Assembly (NCBI GenBank): GCA_900752215.1
Contig: CAADUO010000048.1
Span: forward strand, 1-20,134
Reading direction: 5' to 3'
Length of the DNA: 20,134 bases
DNA from: an uncultured Collinsella sp.
GTDB lineage: Bacteria > Actinomycetota > Coriobacteriia > Coriobacteriales > Coriobacteriaceae
Part shown: positions 14,116 through 20,134 of the stretch, piece after piece
How positions within the stretch are numbered: position 1 is the first letter of the stretch
How the letters are laid out: each line of letters opens with the position of its first letter
Position numbers and translations under genes: made by a program
The notes under the pieces: generated by a model
Database searches by the model: none
The model's input: the letters and a program-made list of their open reading frames with translations, nothing else
What the model was told of the DNA's origin: nothing

Positions 14116-16332
14116 ATGGAACAATTCCCGCGATCGAGTTCGCGCAGCTCACGCCACGCGAGCGATCAACAAGCGCCGCACGACCGTTCGCGCGCTAACC
14201 GACAAGCCACCGAGCCGAGCCGCGCCGCAGGCCCCCATCGTGCGCCTGCCAACAAGGGTACCCACACCAACAGCGCCGCAAAAGAACAGGCGCCCACGCG
14301 CCCCAAATCTCGCTATATCCCCGCCCTCGACGGCCTGCGCACGCTTGCCGTCGTCGCGGTGGTGCTCTATCACCTCAACCTCACATGGGCACAGGGCGGC
14401 CTGCTCGGCGTCACGATCTTCTTTGTGCTTTCGGGCTATCTGATCACGCGCCTGCTCATCAACGAGGTATCAAAAACCGGCCGCATCGACCTTAAGAGCT
14501 TCTGGATTCGCCGCATCCGCCGCCTGGTCCCCGCCGTGGTAACGGTAGTGTTCGTGACCTGCGCTCTGTGCACCATCTTTAACCACGTGATGCTCACCAA
14601 GATGCGCCCCGACATCCTGCCGTCGCTGTTGTTCTTCAACAACTGGTGGCAGATTGCCCAAAACGTCTCGTACTTCAATGCTCTGGGCGACCCCTCGCCG
14701 CTCACGCACTTTTGGTCGCTTGCCATCGAGGAACAGTTCTACCTGATTTGGCCGCCACTGCTGTTTGCCATGGTATCCATGCATGTGAGCAAGCCCAACA
14801 CACGCCGCGTGGTTCTGGGCCTTGCCGCGGTATCTGCCCTCGCCATGATGGTGCTTTACAACCCCGCCACCGACCCCAGCCGCGTGTACTACGGCACCGA
14901 CACCCGCGTGTTCTCGCTGCTGCTGGGCGCCTGGATGGCCTTTATCCCCGACCGCGACCTGGCGCCCGCGCGCCTTGTCCACCATCTGGGGCTCGACCGA
15001 CTGGCCGGCGCCTGCAAGCGTGGTAAAGAGAAGGCCAGCGAGCATGGCAAAGACGATGACAGTGCAGTCGAAGCCGGCCAGGCCCCATCGGGCGTGCCCA
15101 TGGGCTTTTGGTCCTCGCCAGCCTCCATCGACCTGTTGGGTGTCGTTGGCCTCATTGGACTCGCCGCCATGGTCGCGCTCACCAACGGCTACACCGCTTT
15201 CCAATATCGCGGAGGCACGCTGCTGTGCTCCATCCTCACGTTGATGGTTATCGCGGCATGTGTGCAGCCCCAGGGCATGGTCGCACGCGCTCTTGCCGCC
15301 GAGCCGCTTGTGTGGGTCGGTAAGCGCTCGTACAGCATCTACCTGTGGCACTATCCGCTGTTGCTCCTCATGAACCCGGTCGCCAACATCAACGACACGC
15401 CCTGGTGGCAGTACATCTTGCAGGTACTGCTGGTGGTCGCCGTAGCCGAGTGCTCCTATCGCTTTATCGAAACGCCGTTTAGGAAGGGTGCCTTTGGGCG
15501 CACCGTTTCCGAGCTCCGCGACGGCACCACCATGCCCGCAAGCTGGGTGCGCGCGCATATTCCCGTGTGCGCCGCTTGCGGCGTCGTGCTTATCGTGGCG
15601 CTGGGTGGTCTGGTCTTTGTGCCCGACACATCCGCGCTGAGCGGCGAGGGCGCCGAAATCCTAAACAAGGGAGCCAAAAATGCGAAACCCCAGGACCAGC
15701 AGGCGGCCGATGACACCGACAAGGACAATGACGGCTTCCCCGACGGATCCTACGACCTGCTGATGATCGGCGACTCCGTGTCGCTGCGCGCCGTCGATTC
15801 CTTTGACGGCGTGTTCCCCCACAGTCATATCGATGCCGAAAAGGGCCGCCAGTTCGATGCGGGTCGCACAACATTTGAGGCTTATCTCCAACAGAACCTT
15901 GCCGGTAAGGTCGTGGTCTTTGCGCTGGGCACCAACGGCCTGGTGACCGACGCCCAGATTGACGCCATCATGGCCGATGCCGGCGATCAGCGCATCGTCG
16001 TATTTGTAAACACGCGCAGCCCGCAGCCGTGGGTCGGCTCCACCAATCAGGCCATTGCCAACGCCGCCTCGCGCTATAAAAACGTTCGCGTTATCGACTG
16101 GTACGGATATAGTGCCAACCGCAACGACCTGTTCGACGGCGACGGCACGCACCTGTCGAACGCAGGTGTGACCGAGTACCTTAAGCTCATCCATGATGCC
16201 GTCAAGAAAGACCTGCCCGTGCACCCCGAGGACCACGTTAACGATCCGCAGCCGGCGGCCGTCAAATCCGCCGCCGACGCACTCGTCAACGCGCTCGCCT
16301 ACAAACCGCACAAGCTCGGCACCGACAAGTAA
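14116..16332 (+). CDS. Membrane acyltransferase (OafA/YrhL type) with SGNH domain
   Basis: This 738-aa protein probably O-acetylates a cell-wall or surface glycan. A disordered, basic N-terminal tail (1-65) precedes an acyltransferase-3 membrane domain (about 66-490): ALDGLRTLAVVAVVLYHLN with His86, FFVLSGYLITRLL, THFWSLAIEEQFYLIWP, and KRSYSIYLWHYPLLL. A last membrane helix (about 490-505) leads to an extracytoplasmic SGNH domain with Ser554 in IGDSVS, Asn607 in LGTNG and Asp676/His679 in DGTHLS. Between helix and SGNH lies an acidic DxDxDxDGxxD stretch (535-543) that looks like a calcium-binding loop. The architecture matches OatA-like enzymes. It is the only rightward gene in the window, is monocistronic and ends in a strong hairpin. 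The ATG follows GGATGAAG. Confidence 0.93.
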   Translation: MEQFPRSSSRSSRHASDQQAPHDRSRANRQATEPSRAAGPHRAPANKGTHTNSAAKEQAPTRPKSRYIPALDGLRTLAVVAVVLYHLNLTWAQGGLLGVTIFFVLSGYLITRLLINEVSKTGRIDLKSFWIRRIRRLVPAVVTVVFVTCALCTIFNHVMLTKMRPDILPSLLFFNNWWQIAQNVSYFNALGDPSPLTHFWSLAIEEQFYLIWPPLLFAMVSMHVSKPNTRRVVLGLAAVSALAMMVLYNPATDPSRVYYGTDTRVFSLLLGAWMAFIPDRDLAPARLVHHLGLDRLAGACKRGKEKASEHGKDDDSAVEAGQAPSGVPMGFWSSPASIDLLGVVGLIGLAAMVALTNGYTAFQYRGGTLLCSILTLMVIAACVQPQGMVARALAAEPLVWVGKRSYSIYLWHYPLLLLMNPVANINDTPWWQYILQVLLVVAVAECSYRFIETPFRKGAFGRTVSELRDGTTMPASWVRAHIPVCAACGVVLIVALGGLVFVPDTSALSGEGAEILNKGAKNAKPQDQQAADDTDKDNDGFPDGSYDLLMIGDSVSLRAVDSFDGVFPHSHIDAEKGRQFDAGRTTFEAYLQQNLAGKVVVFALGTNGLVTDAQIDAIMADAGDQRIVVFVNTRSPQPWVGSTNQAIANAASRYKNVRVIDWYGYSANRNDLFDGDGTHLSNAGVTEYLKLIHDAVKKDLPVHPEDHVNDPQPAAVKSAADALVNALAYKPHKLGTDK

Positions 16333-16355
16333 CACACAGTCAAATCCGCTTGCAC

Positions 16356-16393
16356 CCGGAGGGGGCGTCGGCCACAACCGACGCCCCCTCCGG
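16356..16393 (+). terminator. Hairpin terminator after the acyltransferase gene
   Basis: A perfect 16-bp stem (CCGGAGGGGGCGTCGG and its inverse) with a 6-nt loop starts 24 nt after the stop codon. It is not followed by a clear T-run, so termination efficiency is uncertain. A separate 12-bp perfect palindrome, AGGAACGTTCCT, lies just beyond at 16399-16410. Confidence 0.65.
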
Positions 16394-16572
16394 CAGTTAG
16401 GAACGTTCCTTATGTGTCGGCACCCAGGGACACTCCTGGCACAGCCAATGAATACCCTCCCCGCGGCCGAATTCTGGGCTCCCCGCCACCCCGAGCGTTG
16501 TTTGCAAACCCAGCACCCGCAGCAAACACCCCAAGGTTGCTCTTTTCGAGCCGATTCCGAGAGGCCGTGGGC

Positions 16573-16607
16573 AAAAAACAGGCCGCAGCCCATGGCAGCG
16601 GCCTGTT
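16573..16607 (-). terminator. Intrinsic terminator of the magnesium transporter operon
   Basis: Read leftward, AACAGGCCGC pairs perfectly with GCGGCCTGTT around an 11-nt loop and is followed by TTTT. It lies about 20 nt past the NRAMP-type gene stop codon. Confidence 0.9.
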
Positions 16608-16625
16608 AAGAATCCAAAAGAGGCG

Positions 16626-17888
16626 CTACGCGCTGTAGCCCATCGCCTGCAGAACAAACATGACGACCGTCAGCACCGTAATCACACCGATAGTCGCCCA
16701 GGTGAGCACATTCCACACGCGGCCGTTGCGGTTGGCGCCCATAATGTGTCGATCGGCGGCAATAACCACCTGGAACACCAAAACCACGGGCAACAGCACG
16801 CCGTTAATGACCTGCGAGGTCATCATAATCTGGAACAGGTCGACACCGGGCATGAGCACCAGCACGGCAGAGATGCCAATAATGGCCGTAATGATGCCGC
16901 GATAGACCGGGGCCTCGTCCCAGCTGCGGTCGGCACCGCGCTCCCAGCCAAATGCCTCGCAGATAGCGCTGGACGTAACGCCCGGCAGCACACAGGCGGC
17001 CAAGAAGCTCGCCGCGACCAAGCCCGAGGCAAACAGCACCGTGGACCACTGGCCCGCGATGGGCTCCAGCGCGCGAGCGGCGTCGGCAGCATCGCTAATC
17101 TGAATGCCCGCGGGGAACAATACCGTACCGGTCGTTATGATAATAAAGCCGGCGATGACATCGGCGGCGATCGAGCCGCTCACGGTGTCGATACGTTGCA
17201 GCACGATATCGTCCTCGCCCGCATTCTTATCGACCACGTTGTTCTGCGCCAAGAAAATCATCCACGGCGCGATGGTGGTACCGATCGTTGCGACCACAAG
17301 CGACACGTAGCTGGGATCGTTTTGGATATTGGGCACAACCAGGTCGACTGCCACCTCGCCCCAGCTGGGACCAGCCATAAATGCAGCGACGATGTAGGTC
17401 ACAAACACACAGCTCACCAGCAGCAGGATCTTCTCGATGCGCTGGAAGCTGCCCGACATGGTAAGCATCCAAACCAGCAGTGCCACCAGCGGCACCGAGA
17501 TGCTCGCCGGCACGCCAAAGAGGGCAAGGCCGCTCGCGATACCCGCAAACTCCGAGATGGTCACGGCCGTGTTGGCGATCAGCAGCGCCGCCATGGCCAG
17601 CACGCTCCTGCGCACGCCAAAGCGCTCGCGGATGAGCGAGGCCAAGCCCTTGCCTGTGACGCAGCCACAACGCGCCGCAGTCTCCTGCGTCACGATGAGC
17701 AGCACGGTCATGACGGGAAGCATCCACAGCATCTTGTAGCCATAGCTGGCACCGGCGCTGGAATACGTGGCGATGCCGCCGGCGTCATTACCCGAAAGCG
17801 CCGCCAGAAGGCCGGGGCCCATGGCGCCAAAGATGGCCGCGATGGTCAGCTTTTGCTTGGTGCTCGCCTTTTGCTTCGTGTTTTGCAC
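16626..17888 (-). CDS. NRAMP-related (NRMT-type) divalent metal transporter
   Basis: This 420-aa inner-membrane protein has about 11 hydrophobic helices and the SLC11/NRAMP fold. In TM1 the canonical DPGN motif is DAGG (Asp35-Ala36-Gly37-Gly38). In TM6 the canonical A-x-x-M-P-H is T-T-I-A-P-W (Thr204 to Trp209), so the metal-ligating Asn and the thioether Met are replaced by Gly and Ala. These are the changes described for NRMT proteins, which carry hydrated magnesium rather than manganese or iron. It is therefore predicted to import Mg2+; annotation as MntH would be misleading. The GTG at 17888 is preferred: it follows GTAGGTGG and lies 8 nt after the MgtE-like gene stop; longer forms would overlap that gene. 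An intrinsic terminator follows. Confidence 0.88.
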   Translation of the reverse strand: MQNTKQKASTKQKLTIAAIFGAMGPGLLAALSGNDAGGIATYSSAGASYGYKMLWMLPVMTVLLIVTQETAARCGCVTGKGLASLIRERFGVRRSVLAMAALLIANTAVTISEFAGIASGLALFGVPASISVPLVALLVWMLTMSGSFQRIEKILLLVSCVFVTYIVAAFMAGPSWGEVAVDLVVPNIQNDPSYVSLVVATIGTTIAPWMIFLAQNNVVDKNAGEDDIVLQRIDTVSGSIAADVIAGFIIITTGTVLFPAGIQISDAADAARALEPIAGQWSTVLFASGLVAASFLAACVLPGVTSSAICEAFGWERGADRSWDEAPVYRGIITAIIGISAVLVLMPGVDLFQIMMTSQVINGVLLPVVLVFQVVIAADRHIMGANRNGRVWNVLTWATIGVITVLTVVMFVLQAMGYSA

Positions 17889-17896
17889 GCGACCAC

Positions 17897-19741
17897 CTAC
17901 CCCATGACCGACATGGTGAGCAGCACTGCGGCGATGCAGTACGCCACGCATGAAATCATGACGGCAATGACGTTCATGGCGGTACCCGACGTATTGAGGT
18001 CGTGCTCATCACGCCAGAACAGCACCATCAGGTAAATCACGGCGCTCATGTTGCCAATCAGGCAGACGATGGCCGCGATGTTAAAGCAGCCGGTAAAGAG
18101 CTGCTCCTCACACATAGGCGCGTCGAGGAACGCGGCGGTGCGCACCAGTTGGGCGCACAGGTAGGTCACGAGCGACAAAATCAGGCCCATGCCCGTGCTC
18201 TGGAAGAAGAACGCCAGATACGGCTTGGGCTCATCGTCATGGCCGTCGTATTCCAGAAAGTAGTTCTTGACGAACGACACCATACGCGAGGCAGCCAGCA
18301 GCACGAGCGGCATGGCGCACATGGGAAACACCACCAGATGCGCGGAGCCCAGTGCCGTCCCCAGCACCGTTGCCATGATGCACGAGGCAATGCCCCACAC
18401 GACAACCCAGTACTGGCGATGCACAAACCAGCTGAGCACATTCGTCGAGTCGTCGGACGCGCTATCGCCCGAGCCGACGCCTGCGATCTGCAGGTCCTCC
18501 TGGTGCTCCTCGGCGATAACGTCCATAGCGTCGTCAAAGGTCACGATACCCAAAATGTGACGGTTCTCGTCGCAAACGGGAATGGCAACCAGGTCGTACT
18601 TGGTCATCTCGTCCGTTACGTCTTCCTGGTCATCGTCGGGCGACACATAAACCAGGTCGCGATAGGCCAGCTGGCCCAGTGTGGCGTCGCGGTCGGCCAC
18701 GATAAGCGTGCGTAGCGAAAGCACGCCGGTGAGCATGCCGCTCGGATCCTCGGTATAGACGTAGTAGACGCTCTCGAAGTCCTCGTCGAGCTTGCGGATC
18801 GCCTCGATGGCGTCACCGACCGTCGCCGTGGCGGGCAGGGAGACAAACTCCGAGGTCATGATACGGCCGGCGGTGTTGTCCTCATAGCCCAGCAGGTTAC
18901 GAATCGCCTTCTCCTCCTGAACGCCCATCAGGCGCAGAAGCTTCTCGGCCTTCTCGTAATCGAGCTCGTCGATCAGGTCGGCGGCGTCGTCCGGGTCCAT
19001 CATGGCCAGCATCGACGATGCGTCCGTATCGGACAGGCCCTCGAGCATCTCGGTCATAAGCTCGTCGTCATCGAACTCCGAGATGGCTTCGGCGGCCTGT
19101 GCCGTGTCGAGCTGCGCGAACACCTGCGCGCGCAGACGCGGGTCGAGCTGCTCGATAATGTCGGCAATGTCAGCAGGGTGCAGCTCGCCAAGCGTCTTGT
19201 GCGACACCGAAAGCTGGATGTTCTTAGTCGAACGGTCGAGCAGGTCCATGTAGGACCAGGCGATGATGTCCTCGCCGAGCGGTTTGCCCAGGTGCTTCAT
19301 AAAGCTCTCGACGACATGCTCGAGTGCGGGGCTGATCGCGCGCAGTAGACCGCGGGCGCCAACTTCGGCACCCAGCAGACGCAGCTGATTTTCGCCCGAC
19401 ATGGAAAACTTGATGTCGTTTACGCGCACGACCTTCATGCCCTGTGTGTCGACAATCTGCTTGTTGAGCACGTCACGGGCGAGCAAGAGTTCGGTCGGCT
19501 GCAGGTACGAAAAACGGATTTCGGTGGCCGGCGACTTAAGGTGCACACCCGTCTCGTCGATACGGTCGACCCATTTGCGCCAGCTGATCATAAATGGCGT
19601 CTTGCCGGGTCCGCGGAACGCGAGCGACGTCACGTGCGGAAAAACTTCGCCGGTAGCAATGCCAAAATCGTTCACAACGCCGAGCTTTTCGCCATCGACG
19701 TCCAAGACCGGCAGTTTGAGCATCTCACTCAGATAATTCAC
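17897..19741 (-). CDS. MgtE-like protein: PRC-barrel, MgtE-N, CBS pair, atypical membrane domain
   Basis: The 614-aa protein starts at GTG with GGGGAG 5 nt upstream. Residues 1-80 and about 82-130 look like two PRC-barrel units (LDVDGEKLGVVNDFGI; TQGMKVVRVNDIKF). About 185-290 is an MgtE N-terminal domain (LHPADIADIIEQL, MDPDDAADLIDEL), and about 293-415 two CBS domains (TAGRIMTSEFVSL, LVAIPVCDENRHILGIVTFDDAMDVI). In true MgtE these parts sense cytosolic Mg2+. The C-terminal membrane domain (about 440-612) has five predicted helices but lacks the MgtE pore motif around GNAGSQS. The next gene, 8 nt downstream, is an NRMT-type transporter, so this protein may be a Mg2+-sensing gate or regulator of its partner rather than a channel. 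A channel of divergent type is the alternative. Confidence 0.88.
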   Translation of the reverse strand: MNYLSEMLKLPVLDVDGEKLGVVNDFGIATGEVFPHVTSLAFRGPGKTPFMISWRKWVDRIDETGVHLKSPATEIRFSYLQPTELLLARDVLNKQIVDTQGMKVVRVNDIKFSMSGENQLRLLGAEVGARGLLRAISPALEHVVESFMKHLGKPLGEDIIAWSYMDLLDRSTKNIQLSVSHKTLGELHPADIADIIEQLDPRLRAQVFAQLDTAQAAEAISEFDDDELMTEMLEGLSDTDASSMLAMMDPDDAADLIDELDYEKAEKLLRLMGVQEEKAIRNLLGYEDNTAGRIMTSEFVSLPATATVGDAIEAIRKLDEDFESVYYVYTEDPSGMLTGVLSLRTLIVADRDATLGQLAYRDLVYVSPDDDQEDVTDEMTKYDLVAIPVCDENRHILGIVTFDDAMDVIAEEHQEDLQIAGVGSGDSASDDSTNVLSWFVHRQYWVVVWGIASCIMATVLGTALGSAHLVVFPMCAMPLVLLAASRMVSFVKNYFLEYDGHDDEPKPYLAFFFQSTGMGLILSLVTYLCAQLVRTAAFLDAPMCEEQLFTGCFNIAAIVCLIGNMSAVIYLMVLFWRDEHDLNTSGTAMNVIAVMISCVAYCIAAVLLTMSVMG

Positions 19742-20075
19742 TGGTGCTCCCCATCATTATCCCTTCGGACTGCGGCCATGCCGGCACGCCATCCGTGGAC
19801 TTTTAGATATGTATACGCATGCGCGGGCGGCACGCCGCTCGGCGCTCACACCCCGTGCATGCGCAAGAAGCACCTGCATGGGGTCATCGACTGTATGGTC
19901 GAGGTTTGGATTTCACCTGCAACCTTTCTCTTGACCCTTGTTATCCGCAGTAACTATAGCATCAGCATCGCGCCGTGGCGCCAAATTTATGCTCCAAACA
20001 TCGCAGGCATACCAAACGCTGACGCATCCGTGACATAGTCATTGGGTGTTCCTATAGTTTTGTCAACCGTCGGGG
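19742..20075. other. Gene-free structured region upstream of the MgtE-like gene
   Basis: No convincing coding sequence is seen in these 334 bases. An imperfect 14-bp hairpin (CCCC-TGCA-GTGC type, 5-nt loop) lies at 19851-19883, with a TCGAC/GTCGA stem next to it and a G/C-rich repeat (GCGGC/GCCGC) at about 19825-19845. Read leftward, TATAGT (19953-19958) could be a -10 giving a leader of about 200 nt for the transporter operon. On the plus strand TTGACC (19931) and TATAGC (19955) are 18 nt apart and resemble a promoter facing the right edge. Confidence 0.4.
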
Positions 20076-20134
20076 CTACTCCCGGTAGGGCACCCGGTCG
20101 CGCATCACGGCGTATATCGCCCTGAGCCGCTTCC
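20076..20134 (-). CDS. IS110-family transposase, C-terminal fragment (runs off window)
   Basis: Only the last 18 codons and stop are inside the window. The peptide KRLRAIYAVMRDRVPYRE resembles the usual end of IS110/IS116/IS902-type transposases, where a helix of the form IYAVLRDGxPY closes the protein. The gene enters from the right edge, so whether the element is complete cannot be told. The identification rests on a short peptide. Confidence 0.5.
   Translation of the reverse strand, partial: KRLRAIYAVMRDRVPYRE

Noticed and set aside
16593..16661. Leftward frame of about 310 codons opposite the 3' part of the acyltransferase gene (15661-16593)
   Set aside because: It runs through the SGNH domain of the acyltransferase and across its terminator hairpin; no recognisable motifs.
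16626..17888. Plain manganese/iron transporter MntH
   Set aside because: The DPGN and MPH metal-binding motifs required for transition-metal transport are replaced (DAGG, APW).
19742..19975. M-box (ykoK) magnesium riboswitch upstream of the MgtE-like gene
   Set aside because: The conserved M-box core segments, such as GAGGCTCCT, could not be found in the leftward strand; only generic stems are visible.
1..20134. tRNA, rRNA or CRISPR array
   Set aside because: No cloverleaf, rRNA signature or regularly spaced direct repeat was seen on either strand.

Overview
The window is GC-rich, densely coded and almost entirely leftward (minus strand); only one large gene, an acyltransferase, runs rightward. 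Several traits suggest a gut Coriobacteriia actinobacterium, most likely Collinsella or a relative: PTS sugar uptake with a LicT/BglG antiterminator, a LuxS gene, split transketolase genes, and an NRAMP protein of the magnesium-transporting (NRMT) kind first characterised in Eggerthella lenta. The taxonomic call is inference.

Region 1 (1-7740), sugar locus. On the minus strand an L-fucose/arabinose-isomerase-like gene, the two halves of a transketolase and a glycerol-kinase-like FGGY kinase form a tightly packed row that reads as 'isomerise, phosphorylate, move a C2 unit'. A LacI-family regulator lies just upstream with its own promoter and terminator, and TAAACAG-type sites recur in front of both units. 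Downstream lie luxS, in a nest of mutually exclusive inverted repeats, and a DUF4867 gene with its own operator-like palindrome.

Region 2 (7789-11865), beta-glucoside locus. A LicT-type antiterminator, a PTS EIIBC permease and a GH1 6-phospho-beta-glucosidase form one leftward operon. Its leader holds two RAT-like antiterminator targets and a strong terminator. A third RAT-like element contains the licT stop codon and adjoins a stem that would hide the permease ribosome binding site.

Region 3 (11962-13929), nucleoside salvage. Ribokinase and a nucleoside hydrolase are co-transcribed; together they would turn a ribonucleoside into base plus ribose 5-phosphate.

Region 4 (14116-16393). A membrane acyltransferase with a C-terminal SGNH esterase-like domain, probably modifying a cell-surface glycan, ends in a 16-bp perfect hairpin.

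Region 5 (16573-20134), magnesium. An MgtE-like protein (PRC-barrel, MgtE-N and CBS domains on an unusual membrane domain) is followed 8 nt later by an NRMT-type NRAMP transporter. The right edge holds a structured non-coding stretch and the last codons of a probable IS110-family transposase.
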